Shown: positions 7,599-17,248, numbered from the stretch's first letter. The stretch is 64,000 nt of DNA from JBKEDF01 sp047975325 (GCA_047975325.1 JBKEDF010000089.1:20972-84971); one strand, 5' to 3'. The notes: a model not told the origin generated them from the letters alone. Made by a program: numbers and translations.

Positions 7599-10500
7599 TT
7601 GCGTTTCAGTCGTCTTCGTCTCAACGGGTTCAAAAGCTTCGTGGACCCTACCGATTTGCTCATACATGACGGGCTGACCGGCGTGGTTGGCCCGAATGGC
7701 TGTGGCAAATCGAACCTTCTGGAGGCCCTGCGCTGGGTGATGGGGGAAAACCGCCCCACGGCCATGCGCGGCGGCGGGATGGAAGACGTGATCTTTGCCG
7801 GAACCGCGTCGCGCCCGGCACGGCATTTTGCCGAGGTCGCGCTGATCATCGACAATCAGGAAAGGCTCGCCCCATCGGGTTTCAACGAAGCCGATCAGAT
7901 TGAGATCGTACGCAGGATTACCCGCGATGCCGGCTCCGCCTACAAGGCCAATACCAAGGATGTCCGCGCCCGCGATATCCAGATGCTGTTCGCCGATGCC
8001 TCGACCGGGGCACATAGCCCGGCGCTGGTTCGTCAGGGCCAGATTGCCGAACTGATCAATGCCAAACCCAAAAGCCGCCGCCGCATCCTGGAAGAGGCCG
8101 CGGGAATTTCCGGCCTTTATCAACGCCGCCATGAGGCGGAACTGCGGCTGAACGCGACCGAACAGAACCTTGCTCGCGTGGATGACGTGCTTGAACAGCT
8201 TGCGGTACAGCTTGCCACACTGGCGCGGCAGGCCCGGCAGGCGGCGCGCTATCGCGAAATCGGATCGGCCTTGCGCCGGGCCGAAGGCATGTTGCTTTTC
8301 CGGCGGTGGCGGGAGGCCGATCTGGCCGTCACGGAATCGGAGACCATGTTGCGGGAAAGGCTGCTGGCCGCCTCACAATCCGAAACCGCCGCACGCACCG
8401 CAGGGACGGCACGCCAGGAAGCGGAGGATACGCTTCCCCCCAAACGCGAGGAAGAAGCCATCGCCGGGGCGATCCTGCAACGCCTTGCCGTGCAGCGCGA
8501 TACGCTTAACGAAACCGAATCCCGCGCGTTACAAACCATCGGCACCCTGCAGGCCCGTATTGAACAATTGGGCCATGACATGGAACGCGAAGCGGGGCTG
8601 AACCGTGATGCGGTCGAAACAATCGAACGGCTGGAATGGGAAACCGACCAGCTTTCCCGCGCCTCCGATGGCCATGAGGAAACCCTCGCGGAGGCCGCCG
8701 AAGCCGCCCGTGAGGCGGCGGCGGTGCTTTCGGAACGGGAAGCGACGCTTTCGGAACAGACCGAAGATGTCGCCCGGCTTGCGGCCCGCCACCAATCGGT
8801 GCAGCGGCTTCTGGCCGATACCAATGCGACCGTTACCAAGGCCGAAACAGGGGCCGAACAGGCCAAGGAGGCTGCGACGGAGGCCGAAGAGGCCCTGACC
8901 CGTGCGGCCGAGGCCATGGAAGGGGCAACCGAGGCACAGCAAGAGGCGCTGGCCAGTGCCGAGGAAACCGAAGCCGCCCTGACCGAGGCCGAGGAAGCCC
9001 GCGCCGATGCCCAGAACAGTGAGGCCGAGGCCCGCGCGGCCCGCTCCGAGGCAGAAGGCGAGGCCAATGCACTGCGCGCAGAGGTGGCCGCGCTGGCCCG
9101 GCTGGTGGAACGGGAAAGCGAGGCAGGCAGCCAGGTTCTGGACCGGGTTGAGGTCGATCCCGGCTACGAATCGGCCCTTGGTGCGGCGCTGGCCGATGAT
9201 CTGCGCGCCGCCGAGGTGAAAGGCGGAGATGCCTCGGGCTGGGCACATCTGCCCGATTATGACGAAACTGCGCCACTGCCCGCCGGGGCCTCCGCCCTTT
9301 CCGATCATGTTCAGGTCCCGGATGTCCTGCGCCGCCGTATCGCGCAGATCGGAATCATTGCGCAGGATCAGGGGGTGGTGTTGCAAGCCAGCCTGCGCCC
9401 CGGGCAAAGGCTGGTCAGTCGTGAGGGTGATCTCTGGCGGTGGGACGGCTTTCGCGCCAGTGCCGAAGATGCGCCCTCTGCCGCTGCCGCCCGGCTGAAA
9501 CAATTGAACCGCCTCGTGCAGCTCAAGCGCGATCTGGAGGAACTCAACGCCTCTGCGGAAGGCACGCGGCTGGCCCATGAGACGCTGCAGGCACGGCTCT
9601 CCGAACTTGCCCGCGCAGATCAGATGGCGCGCGAAGCCCGTCGCACCGCCGATGCCAGGGTAACCGAGGCAAACCGGATGCTGGCGCGGGCAGAGGCGGA
9701 CAAATCCATTGCCGCAGGCAAACTTGACGCCACCCGCCTTGCCGTGGCCCGTCACGAAACCGAAGCGGGAGAAGCCCGCGCCGCATTGCGCGAAGCAAAA
9801 CGCGGTGCGGAAGCCCTGCCCGAACTGGACACCGCCCGCACAACGATCGAGGCGCTGAAAACCACCGTGGAGGCCGCACGGATCACCATGATGACCCGGC
9901 GTTCGGCCCATGACGAACTGCGCCGCGAAGGCGCTGCCCGACTGAAACGACGCCAGGAGGTGACCAAGGAAATCTCCGGCTGGAAACACCGGCTGGAAAC
10001 CGCCGAAAAACGCAATGCGGAACTGACCGAACGCAAGGCCCGGACTGAGGAGGAATTGATCGAGGCACAGGCCGCGCCTGAGGAAATTGCGATCAGGCGC
10101 GAGGAACTTTCCGATGCCATCGCCGAGGCCGAGGATCGCCGCGCCCGCGCCGCAGATGCGCTGGCGGAAGCCGAAACCGCCCTGCGCCAGGCCGCCGAGG
10201 CCGAACGTGAGGCTGAACGTAACGCATCGGAGGCCCGTGAGGCCCGCGCCCGCGCCGAAACCCGCGCCGATGCCGCGCGCGAAACCCGTGATCTTGCCGC
10301 CGCACGTATCCAGGAAGAGGCCGAATGTGCCCCGCAGGAACTTCTGGAGCGGCTCGACAGTGACCCCGATGCGATGCCCGATGCCGATCACCTGGAAAGT
10401 GAGGTCGCCCGGCTGAAACGTCAGCGCGAATCCCTGGGCGCCGTCAATCTGCGGGCCGAAGAGGATGCAAGATCCGTTCAGGATGAACATGACACGCTGG

Positions 10501-11054
10501 CACGTGAAAAATTTGATCTGGAAGAGGCCATCAAGAAGCTGCGCGCAGGGATTGCCGGGCTGAACCGCGAGGGTCGCGAACGGCTGCTGACCGCTTTTGA
10601 GCAGGTCAACAGTAATTTCGGCACGCTTTTCACCCATCTCTTCGGCGGCGGAGAGGCACGTCTGGTATTGGTGGAATCCGATGACCCGCTGGAGGCAGGG
10701 CTGGAAATCATGTGCCAGCCCCCGGGCAAGAAGCTGTCAACGCTGTCGCTTCTTTCAGGGGGGGAACAGACGCTGACGGCGCTATCGCTGATTTTTGCGG
10801 TTTTTCTGGCGAACCCGGCGCCTATCTGTGTCCTTGACGAGGTGGACGCACCGCTGGACGACGCCAATGTGACCCGTTTTTGCGATCTGCTGGATGAGAT
10901 GACCCGCCGCACGGAAACACGTTTCCTGATCATTACGCACCACGCCGTGACCATGGCACGGATGGATCGCCTGTTCGGGGTCACCATGGCCGAACAAGGG
11001 GTCAGTCAGCTCGTTTCAGTCGATCTGAAAAAGGCGGAGGCGCTTGTCGCCTAA
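7599..11054 (+). CDS. smc: Chromosome segregation protein SMC
   Basis: A 1151-aa SMC ATPase that, with ScpA/ScpB, organises and segregates the chromosome. It starts with TTG (residues 2-14 RFSRLRLNGFKSF), and Walker A GPNGCGKS is at 31-38. Two long Ala/Glu/Arg-rich coiled-coil arms (about 170-500 and 640-950) flank a hinge around 505-630. The ABC signature LSGGEQ is near residue 1051 and Walker B ICVLDEVDAPLDD near 1076. Length is normal. The high-GC coiled-coil arms create long antisense open frames that are not genes. No scpA, scpB or dsbA gene lies next to it here; dsbA often precedes smc in this order. The TTG start has only a weak upstream GGA, so initiation may be inefficient. Confidence 0.97.
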   Translation: MRFSRLRLNGFKSFVDPTDLLIHDGLTGVVGPNGCGKSNLLEALRWVMGENRPTAMRGGGMEDVIFAGTASRPARHFAEVALIIDNQERLAPSGFNEADQIEIVRRITRDAGSAYKANTKDVRARDIQMLFADASTGAHSPALVRQGQIAELINAKPKSRRRILEEAAGISGLYQRRHEAELRLNATEQNLARVDDVLEQLAVQLATLARQARQAARYREIGSALRRAEGMLLFRRWREADLAVTESETMLRERLLAASQSETAARTAGTARQEAEDTLPPKREEEAIAGAILQRLAVQRDTLNETESRALQTIGTLQARIEQLGHDMEREAGLNRDAVETIERLEWETDQLSRASDGHEETLAEAAEAAREAAAVLSEREATLSEQTEDVARLAARHQSVQRLLADTNATVTKAETGAEQAKEAATEAEEALTRAAEAMEGATEAQQEALASAEETEAALTEAEEARADAQNSEAEARAARSEAEGEANALRAEVAALARLVERESEAGSQVLDRVEVDPGYESALGAALADDLRAAEVKGGDASGWAHLPDYDETAPLPAGASALSDHVQVPDVLRRRIAQIGIIAQDQGVVLQASLRPGQRLVSREGDLWRWDGFRASAEDAPSAAAARLKQLNRLVQLKRDLEELNASAEGTRLAHETLQARLSELARADQMAREARRTADARVTEANRMLARAEADKSIAAGKLDATRLAVARHETEAGEARAALREAKRGAEALPELDTARTTIEALKTTVEAARITMMTRRSAHDELRREGAARLKRRQEVTKEISGWKHRLETAEKRNAELTERKARTEEELIEAQAAPEEIAIRREELSDAIAEAEDRRARAADALAEAETALRQAAEAEREAERNASEAREARARAETRADAARETRDLAAARIQEEAECAPQELLERLDSDPDAMPDADHLESEVARLKRQRESLGAVNLRAEEDARSVQDEHDTLAREKFDLEEAIKKLRAGIAGLNREGRERLLTAFEQVNSNFGTLFTHLFGGGEARLVLVESDDPLEAGLEIMCQPPGKKLSTLSLLSGGEQTLTALSLIFAVFLANPAPICVLDEVDAPLDDANVTRFCDLLDEMTRRTETRFLIITHHAVTMARMDRLFGVTMAEQGVSQLVSVDLKKAEALVA

Positions 11055-11109
11055 GCAGATATTCGCGGCTTCGCCCACGAGTGCCTGCCTGGGCGATATC
11101 AATCCGCAT

Positions 11110-11460
11110 CTATGCCCTTGGCAAAAGCGCAACCGGCGCATGTTCACCCAGCCAGTAATCCCGGGGCGGGCGATCCGCCACTGCAGTGGAGCGTTTGAAT
11201 TCACAAATCAGTTCACCCTGTTCCACCGCCGAGGCAACAATCAGGCATTGGAACACATGCCGGCCACCATCATGGAGATCGACCAGCCCCCGCAAATGCG
11301 ACACTTGCGCAGCATCAAGGGAAAAGCCGCCCTCCCAATAGCGCAATACCGGATATATTGCGTCTCCGACATGAACGCGCAGCCTCGCGCGCCTTTTCAA
11401 CAGCCGCGTTTGCGCCTGCGCCAGGCCTTCGACAATCTCTTTCGGCAGAAACTCAAGCAT
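11110..11460 (-). CDS. Small conserved protein, possibly PilZ-like
   Basis: A protein of about 116 aa that I recognise as a conserved, unnamed protein of Rhodobacteraceae but not as a named family. Residues 25-95 read RRARLRVHVGDAIYPVLRYWEGGFSL (in two parts) then RGLVDLHDGGRHVFQCLIVASAVEQGELICEFKRS, which resembles a short beta-barrel of PilZ type: an Arg-rich stretch, a (D/E)-x-x-x-G-F-x-(L/V) turn and a strand pair ending in an acidic Gly turn. The canonical RxxxR and DxSxxG c-di-GMP motifs are not clearly complete, so nucleotide binding is uncertain. Three consecutive possible starts exist (GTG 11466, ATG 11463, ATG 11460); AAGGGG spacing favours the last. It is convergent with smc. Confidence 0.65.
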   Translation of the reverse strand: MLEFLPKEIVEGLAQAQTRLLKRRARLRVHVGDAIYPVLRYWEGGFSLDAAQVSHLRGLVDLHDGGRHVFQCLIVASAVEQGELICEFKRSTAVADRPPRDYWLGEHAPVALLPRA

Positions 11461-11708
11461 CATCACACCCCTTCTCTCAAATCTCCCTCAAAATGGCTTA
11501 AAATCAAGTCAACCTGATGACATTCAGGCCCTGAAAGCAGGGTCTTGCCCAGTTGATGGGGCAAAAGCCGTTGCGTCATCGGCGAAAATCGGCTTCCTGA
11601 CCAAAACGAATGAGGCGGCAAGGCAATGCCCAGGCAGAACGGGAACAGGACGGGTAAACCAGCGCGGGAACGATTCGCTTGCAGGCCTGCCCCCTGGACT
11701 CTGCCACA

Positions 11709-12617
11709 ATGACGGCGGCGCTCCTTTTCTTCGCGCTTCTGCTGGATGCCGTTCTGGGTGAACCGCCCTTCCTCTGGTCCCGCTTTCCGCATCCCGCCGT
11801 CGTGATGGGGCGCGGCGTTGCCTGGGCGGATGGCACACTGAACCATGGTGCAGGGCGGCGCATCCGGGGGATCATCGCCATGGGCGGTCTTGCCGCACTT
11901 GCCGGGCTGGTTGGCTGGGGCATCGCGCTGATCCCGGATTTCGGCATCCTCGAAATCGCCGCGGCGGCAATCCTTCTGGCGCAGCGTTCGCTTGCCGACC
12001 ATGTAAGGGCGGTGGCCCGGGCCCTGCGCCAATCCGTGGACAAGGGCCGACAGGCCGTCGCGCAGATCGTGGGGCGTGATACAGCCGCCATGGAGCCCCC
12101 CGATATCGCCCGCGCGGCAATCGAAAGCGCGGCGGAAAACCTGTCCGACGGGGTGATCGCCCCCGCCTTCTGGTTTCTCATTGGCGGACTGCCTGCAATG
12201 GCGATTTACAAGATGGTGAATACCGCCGACAGCATGATCGGCCATCGCACCCCGCGCCATGCAGAATTTGGCTGGGCCGCAGCGCGGCTTGACGATGTGC
12301 TGAACTGGCTGCCGGCCCGGATCACCGCCGGGCTTATCGTCCTGTCACATGGGCGCATCGCAGTGGCCCCAATCCTGCGCGATGCGGGGCTGCACCGATC
12401 CCCCAATGCCGGCTGGCCGGAGGCGGCAATGGCATTCGTGCTCAATACCGCCCTGTCGGGCCCCCGCAGCTATGGCGGTGCATGGCAGGATTTCCCCTAT
12501 CTCTGGCCCGAAGGACAACGCACCCCCAATGCCGGGCAGATTGATGCCGCCGTGATGGCACTTTGGCGTGCCTGGGCACTCTTTGTCCTGCTTGTCGGCG
12601 GCATCACAATTCTCTGA
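11709..12617 (+). CDS. cobD: Adenosylcobinamide-phosphate synthase
   Basis: A 302-aa integral membrane protein of the CobD/CbiB family, which attaches aminopropanol (phosphate) to adenosylcobyric acid during cobalamin synthesis. The start MTAALLFFALLLDAVLGEPP is the family N-terminus; the DAVLGEPP, ESAAENLSDGVIAPAFW and NTADSMIGHR motifs are intact. The upstream extension to 11679 is not conserved, so I use the ATG at 11709. No other cobalamin gene, and notably no cobC-type threonine-phosphate decarboxylase, lies beside it. The 248-bp upstream gap shows no B12-box sequence. Confidence 0.93.
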   Translation: MTAALLFFALLLDAVLGEPPFLWSRFPHPAVVMGRGVAWADGTLNHGAGRRIRGIIAMGGLAALAGLVGWGIALIPDFGILEIAAAAILLAQRSLADHVRAVARALRQSVDKGRQAVAQIVGRDTAAMEPPDIARAAIESAAENLSDGVIAPAFWFLIGGLPAMAIYKMVNTADSMIGHRTPRHAEFGWAAARLDDVLNWLPARITAGLIVLSHGRIAVAPILRDAGLHRSPNAGWPEAAMAFVLNTALSGPRSYGGAWQDFPYLWPEGQRTPNAGQIDAAVMALWRAWALFVLLVGGITIL

Positions 12618-12675
12618 CGCTTGCACCGTGGCGCTGCGCTGCTAGGCTGCGGGGATGTTTCAAAGAGGTGCCCTG

Positions 12676-13854
12676 ATGCGTTTTCCGAACCTTTGCGCGA
12701 CCGCCCTGCTCTGCGCCACCCTGGCCACGCCAGGCTTTGCCGCACCTTGTGGCGGCTCCTTTTCCCAATATATCGCCGCGATAAAGGCGGAAGCCCGGCA
12801 ACGTGGGTTTTCCGCGGCCGAGGCGGATCGGTTCTTTGCCAATGTCCGTCAGGATAACCGCGTTCTGAAAGCGGACCGGTCCCAAGGGGTATTTCGCAGC
12901 AGCTTCACCGATTTTTCCCGCAAGCTGATCAGCCAGAGCCGGATCCGAAACGGCGCTGCAAATGCCCGGAAATACCAGTCGACCTTCAATCGCGCGGCCA
13001 AGGAATATGGTGTCTCGCCCGGTATCCTGCTGGCCTTCTGGGCCTTTGAGACCGATTACGGGAAAGTTCAGGGCAATTTCAACACCGTCAACGCGCTCGC
13101 CACATTGGGCCATGATTGCCGTCGGCCCGGGCTCTTTCAGCCGCAATTGCATGCGGCAATGCAATTATGGAAACGCGGAATGATCGATCCGGCCCGAACC
13201 ACGGGTGCCTGGGCGGGCGAAATCGGCATGGTGCAGATGCTGCCCGGCGATATCCTCGAACGCGGGGTGGATGGCGATGGCGATGGCAAGGTACTTCTGA
13301 AAACATCAGTGGCCGACGCGGTCCTGTCCGGCGCACGGATGCTGCGTGACCTGGGTTGGCGGCGAGGCGAGCCCTGGCTGCAGGAAGTCGTCGTCCCGTC
13401 CAACCTGGACTGGTCGCAAACCGGATTGGACAAGAGCCGCCCCGCTTCCGAATGGGCGCGCATGGGGGTCAAGCCGCGCCACGGTTCCCTGCCTCGAAAC
13501 CTGCGCGCATCGATGCTTCTGCCCGAGGGGCGCAAGGGGCCGGCCTTCCTTGCCTATCCGAATTTTCATGTTCTTTTCGAATGGAACAAGAGCTTCGTCT
13601 ATGTCACCACCGCAGCCTATTTCGGCACCCGGCTTGAGGGCGCGCCGGTCTTCAATGCGGGAAACCCCGACAAGCAGCTTTCCGGCAACCAGATGAAGAC
13701 ATTGCAACAGAAACTTCAGGCGCGTGGATATGATGTCGGAGGGATCGACGGCATTCTGGGCAAGATGACCCGTGAGGCGGTGCAAAAGGAACAGATACGC
13801 CACGGGCTTCCGGCCGATGCCTGGCCGACGCGCGATCTGCTGAACAGGCTCTGA
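12676..13854 (+). CDS. Lytic murein transglycosylase with peptidoglycan-binding domain (MltB type)
   Basis: A 392-aa periplasmic enzyme. A Sec signal peptide ends near residue 23 (GFAA). The SLT_2 domain spans about 30-320, with the catalytic glutamate in FWAFETDYGK and the family segments FNTVNALATLGHDCRR and EIGMVQMLP. A C-terminal peptidoglycan-binding domain (about 330-390; QQKLQARGYDVGGIDGILG) ends the protein. An AGAGGTG precedes the ATG at 12676; the in-frame ATG at 12655 lacks one. It cleaves peptidoglycan glycan strands to 1,6-anhydroMurNAc ends. A related gene starts at the left edge of the window. Confidence 0.93.
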   Translation: MRFPNLCATALLCATLATPGFAAPCGGSFSQYIAAIKAEARQRGFSAAEADRFFANVRQDNRVLKADRSQGVFRSSFTDFSRKLISQSRIRNGAANARKYQSTFNRAAKEYGVSPGILLAFWAFETDYGKVQGNFNTVNALATLGHDCRRPGLFQPQLHAAMQLWKRGMIDPARTTGAWAGEIGMVQMLPGDILERGVDGDGDGKVLLKTSVADAVLSGARMLRDLGWRRGEPWLQEVVVPSNLDWSQTGLDKSRPASEWARMGVKPRHGSLPRNLRASMLLPEGRKGPAFLAYPNFHVLFEWNKSFVYVTTAAYFGTRLEGAPVFNAGNPDKQLSGNQMKTLQQKLQARGYDVGGIDGILGKMTREAVQKEQIRHGLPADAWPTRDLLNRL

Positions 13855-13861
13855 TACAGGC

Positions 13862-13892
13862 GGGGTGGCGGGGGTTTGCCCCTGGTCACCCC
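13862..13892. terminator. Hairpin between convergent transglycosylase and map genes
   Basis: GGGGTG at 13862-13867 pairs with CACCCC at 13887-13892, with an inner GGGG/CCCC pairing. It lies exactly between two convergent stops. There is no T-tract, so a terminator role for either strand is inferred from position. Confidence 0.4.
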
Positions 13893-14699
13893 TCAGATTC
13901 CGGTCAGGAACCGATCTGCGGGCGATAGGGTGAAAATCTCACATCCCGAGGCCGTCACCCCGACAGAATGTTCAAACTGGGCCGAAAGCGATTTGTCGCG
14001 CGTAACCGCCGTCCAGTCATCTGCCAGAACCTTGGTTTCGGGGCGCCCCAGATTTACCATCGGTTCAATGGTAAAGAACATCCCCTCTTCCAGCACTGCG
14101 CCCGTGCCAGGACGTCCGTAATGCAGCACATTGGGGGGTGCGTGGAACACCCGGCCCAGCCCATGACCGCAGAAATCGCGCACAACGCTCATCCGCTGCG
14201 CCTCGACATATTTCTGGATCGCATGGCCGATATCGCCAAAACTCTTGCCCGGCCGGACCGCCTCGATCCCCTTCATCAAGGCGTCATGCGTGACCTGAAC
14301 CAGCCGTACCACCTTGCGGGATGCCTTTCCGGCCACGAACATCCGGCTCGTATCACCGAACCAGCCGTCCTTGATCACTGTCACATCAATATTCAGGATG
14401 TCGCCATCCTTGATCACCTTGCCACCCGGGATCCCGTGACAGACAACATGATTGACCGAGATGCAGGAGGCGTGTTGATAGCCCTTGTAGCCGATGGTAG
14501 CGGAAATCACGCCATGCCGTTCCACCTCGGCATTGATGAAATCGTCCCGCGCGCCGGTTGTCACACCCGGCACCACCAGCGGCCCTACGGCATCAAGGAT
14601 TTCCGAGGCAACCTTGCCTGCCGCATACATTCCGGGAAAATCCGTATCCTCATAGATACGAATGCCCTCTTTGGTAATCCTCGCCCGCGTCTCTTCCAC
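13893..14699 (-). CDS. map: Methionine aminopeptidase, type I
   Basis: Removes the initiator methionine from nascent proteins. The pita-bread metal ligands are visible: Asp in NIDVTVI and in GDTSRM, His in CGHGLGRVFH, Glu in FTIEPM and Glu in QFEHSV. The long open frame can start at TTG 14744, but the family core begins at KEGIRIYEDTDFPGM; the GTG at 14699 gives a short leader (EETRARITKEGIRIY) and is my preferred but uncertain start. Neither has a good ribosome site. The gene is convergent with the transglycosylase gene and divergent from the MoCF gene. Confidence 0.95.
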   Translation of the reverse strand: MEETRARITKEGIRIYEDTDFPGMYAAGKVASEILDAVGPLVVPGVTTGARDDFINAEVERHGVISATIGYKGYQHASCISVNHVVCHGIPGGKVIKDGDILNIDVTVIKDGWFGDTSRMFVAGKASRKVVRLVQVTHDALMKGIEAVRPGKSFGDIGHAIQKYVEAQRMSVVRDFCGHGLGRVFHAPPNVLHYGRPGTGAVLEEGMFFTIEPMVNLGRPETKVLADDWTAVTRDKSLSAQFEHSVGVTASGCEIFTLSPADRFLTGI

Positions 14700-14834
14700 T
14701 GGTCCGGCCCGATACAGTTCGTTTTGCCCTAGATAGGATGCCAAGGGCCAAAAGGCCAGAGGTGCCGCTTTGCCATTTGAAACCCGGGGCTGCGCATCCT
14801 ATACCTGCCCCATATCTGCCATCGGAGCCCGCAA

Positions 14835-15557
14835 ATGCCCAATCCGACTGCCGCAATTCTCGTGATCGGGGACGAAATCCTTTCCGGCCGTACCCGCGAC
14901 AGCAACACGCATTTCCTGGCGGGGGAACTGACCCGCATCGGTATTACCCTGGCCGAGGCCCGCACCGTCCCGGATGATCAGGCCAGGATCGGCGAGGCGG
15001 TGAATGCACTGCGCATGACTTATGATACGGTATTCACTTCGGGGGGCATCGGCCCGACCCATGATGACATCACCGCCGATGCCATGGCCGCAGCCTTCGG
15101 TGTTGGTATCTCACACCATACCGGGGCAATGGAAATGCTTGGCGCTCATTACGAACGCAGCGGACTGGATTTCAACACCGCCCGGCAGCGCATGGCCCGG
15201 ATCCCCGAAGGGGCAACCCTGATCGACAATCCGGTTTCCATCGCCCCGGGATTTACCCTGGGCAATGTCCATGTCATGGCCGGGGTGCCGGATGTGTTTC
15301 AGGCCATGGTGGCCTCCGTCCTGCCCGGATTGACAGGCGGCGCCCCGCTCCTGAGCCAGTCGCTGCGCGTGCTGCGGGGCGAAGGCGAGGTTGCCGAACC
15401 TTTCGCGGCCCTGGCGGCGGAGTTCCCCGATCTGTCGATGGGCTCCTATCCGTTCCGTCATCAGGGCAGCTATGGCACCAATCTGGTGATCCGGGGCAGC
15501 AATGCCGCCCGGCTCGACAGCGCCATGACCCGGCTGGCAGCCCTTTTCGGCACATGA
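14835..15557 (+). CDS. MoCF (molybdopterin-binding) domain protein, CinA N-terminal-like
   Basis: A 240-aa protein made of one MoCF/MogA-like domain: VIGDEILSGRTRDSNT near residue 10 and FTSGGIGPTHDDIT near 60 are its hallmark motifs. The C-terminal CinA nicotinamide-nucleotide amidase domain is absent, so this is the short stand-alone form, often annotated as competence/damage-inducible protein A; its substrate is not established. A GGAG lies 7 nt before the ATG. Its stop overlaps the next start (ATGA), and the run continues into the OmpA gene. Confidence 0.88.
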   Translation: MPNPTAAILVIGDEILSGRTRDSNTHFLAGELTRIGITLAEARTVPDDQARIGEAVNALRMTYDTVFTSGGIGPTHDDITADAMAAAFGVGISHHTGAMEMLGAHYERSGLDFNTARQRMARIPEGATLIDNPVSIAPGFTLGNVHVMAGVPDVFQAMVASVLPGLTGGAPLLSQSLRVLRGEGEVAEPFAALAAEFPDLSMGSYPFRHQGSYGTNLVIRGSNAARLDSAMTRLAALFGT

Positions 15558-16285
15558 CACCCGAAACGCTTCATGCCCTGATGGAGGCCAGCTGGCCCGC
15601 CGCCTTCATCCATCGGGTCGGTCCCTGGACAATCCGTGAGGGCCAGGGCGGCGGCAGCCGGGTTTCCGCGGCAACCGCCGCAACCAAATGGCAACCGGAA
15701 GATATCGCGCTGGCCGAACATGCGATGGAAGCGCTTTTTCAACCATCGCTCTTCATGATCCGGGAGGGGGAGAGCGACCTTGATCAGGCGCTGGAAATGC
15801 GCGGCTATGGCATCAAGGATCCCGTCATCGCCTATGCCGCGCCAACCGCCGATCTGGCCGATCCTGTACCCTCCGCCATGGCGGCCTTTCCCCATTGGCC
15901 GCCGCTTGCCATAGCCCGCTCCCTTTGGTCCGATGCCGGGATCGGACCGGCGCGGCAGGCCGTCATGGACCGCACCGGGGGGCCGAAATGCGCCCTCCTT
16001 GGCCGTCAGAACGACCGGGCATCCGGCAGTGCCTTCCTTGCCCTTCATGGCGATGCGGCCATGCTTCATGCGCTGGAAATCATCCCCGGGCAGCGCCGTC
16101 GGGGCGCAGCCCGGAATATCCTGCGCTGCGCTGCAGGCTGGGCCCGCGATCAAGGGGCGGGGCAACTGGCCGTGGTGGTGACCGCATCCAATGCCCCTGC
16201 CCGCGCGCTCTATGCGTCCCTCGGCATGGCGGTTGTGGGGGGATATCATTACCGGATCAGGGAAGATCGGGGACAACAGGCATGA
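15554..16285 (+). CDS. GNAT family N-acetyltransferase
   Basis: A 243-aa protein with a C-terminal GNAT fold: the acetyl-CoA motif is GQRRRGAARNILRCAAGWA (about residues 178-196), followed by NAPARALYASLGM typical of motif B. The N-terminal 120 residues form a less conserved half-domain. Start and stop overlap both neighbours by 4 nt, so translation is coupled in a three-gene unit. Substrate unknown. Confidence 0.87.
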   Translation: MTPETLHALMEASWPAAFIHRVGPWTIREGQGGGSRVSAATAATKWQPEDIALAEHAMEALFQPSLFMIREGESDLDQALEMRGYGIKDPVIAYAAPTADLADPVPSAMAAFPHWPPLAIARSLWSDAGIGPARQAVMDRTGGPKCALLGRQNDRASGSAFLALHGDAAMLHALEIIPGQRRRGAARNILRCAAGWARDQGAGQLAVVVTASNAPARALYASLGMAVVGGYHYRIREDRGQQA

Positions 16286-17238
16286 CGCGGCATATTCTGA
16301 CAGGCCTGTTGGCCGTGATGACGAGCCTCCTTGCAATACCCGCCCTTGCCTTTACCCCCGTTTTTCCGGCACCCGCCAAAGAACGCCTGCGTAACAGCAC
16401 CGATTTCGGAACCTATCTGCTGCCCCTTGGCCCCTGGGCGGATGGCCATATCCCGGCAAAGCGGCTGGAGGGGCGGATCGACCGGCAGGCCTGGACCCTG
16501 GAGACCACCGAAAACGGCACGCTTGCCATATTGGCAAATCTGCGCGAACAGGCGCGGCAGCAAGGCTATGAGGTCGCATTCGAATGTGCGACGGCCGAAT
16601 GCGGCGGATTCGATTTTCGTTTCGGAACGGAAATCCTGCCGGAGCCCGAAATGCATGTTGACCTGGGTGATTTCCGGTTTCTATCCGCACAACGGGCGGA
16701 TGGGACCGAAATTTCCATTCTGGTCAGCCGTTCGGAACTGGCCGCCTATGTGCAATTGATAACCCTGTTTCCAACAGCCCCCCCCCTCGTCATACAAGGG
16801 CAGGTCGGCCCCGAACCCCCAATTCCCGCAAGGCCCGAGGCCGAAACCGGGAAAGAATTTACCGATCCGGGCAAGGCCCTGGAAATAAACGGCAACGTGG
16901 TTCTGGAGGGGCTGAGTTTTGCCTCTGGCGAAACGCGGCTTCCGGAGGAAACCTATCCCGAGCTTGTGAAACTGGCCGCCTGGCTTCTGGCCAATCCCGA
17001 AAAGACGATCACCCTGGTGGGTCATACCGACGCTTCAGGTGGGCTTGACGGCAATGTCGCCCTGTCACGCCAAAGGGCCGCCGAGGTGCGTCGCAGGCTG
17101 ATCGAGGATCATCAGATCCCTTCCGATCAGATCGCGGCCGAAGGCGTGGGTTATCTTTCCCCGCGCGCAAGCAATCAGACGGAGGAAGGCCGTACCCGAA
17201 ATCGCCGGGTTGAGGCCGTGTTGACGTCAATCGACTGA
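16282..17238 (+). CDS. OmpA family protein
   Basis: A 318-aa envelope protein with a signal peptide (cleavage near ALA-F, residue 23). An uncharacterised N-terminal half with two cysteines (ECATAECGG) is followed by a C-terminal OmpA domain at about 205-315, with TLVGHTDASGG, SRQRAAEVRRRL and GVGYLSPRASN, the peptidoglycan (diaminopimelate) binding motifs including the NRRVE end. It lacks an OmpA barrel, so it is probably periplasmic or anchored by another partner. The ATG overlaps the previous stop (ATGA). Confidence 0.9.
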   Translation: MTRHILTGLLAVMTSLLAIPALAFTPVFPAPAKERLRNSTDFGTYLLPLGPWADGHIPAKRLEGRIDRQAWTLETTENGTLAILANLREQARQQGYEVAFECATAECGGFDFRFGTEILPEPEMHVDLGDFRFLSAQRADGTEISILVSRSELAAYVQLITLFPTAPPLVIQGQVGPEPPIPARPEAETGKEFTDPGKALEINGNVVLEGLSFASGETRLPEETYPELVKLAAWLLANPEKTITLVGHTDASGGLDGNVALSRQRAAEVRRRLIEDHQIPSDQIAAEGVGYLSPRASNQTEEGRTRNRRVEAVLTSID

Positions 17239-17248
17239 CGCCCAGGCA

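Noticed and set aside
8529..10637. Long minus-strand open frame of 702 codons antisense to smc
   Set aside because: It mirrors the GC-rich coiled-coil arms of smc; the translation is Gly/Phe/Leu-rich with no family, no signal peptide and no ribosome site.
11467..11708. Possible cobalamin riboswitch upstream of cobD
   Set aside because: No B12-box-like core, conserved junction sequences or long-range pairing was found on either strand.
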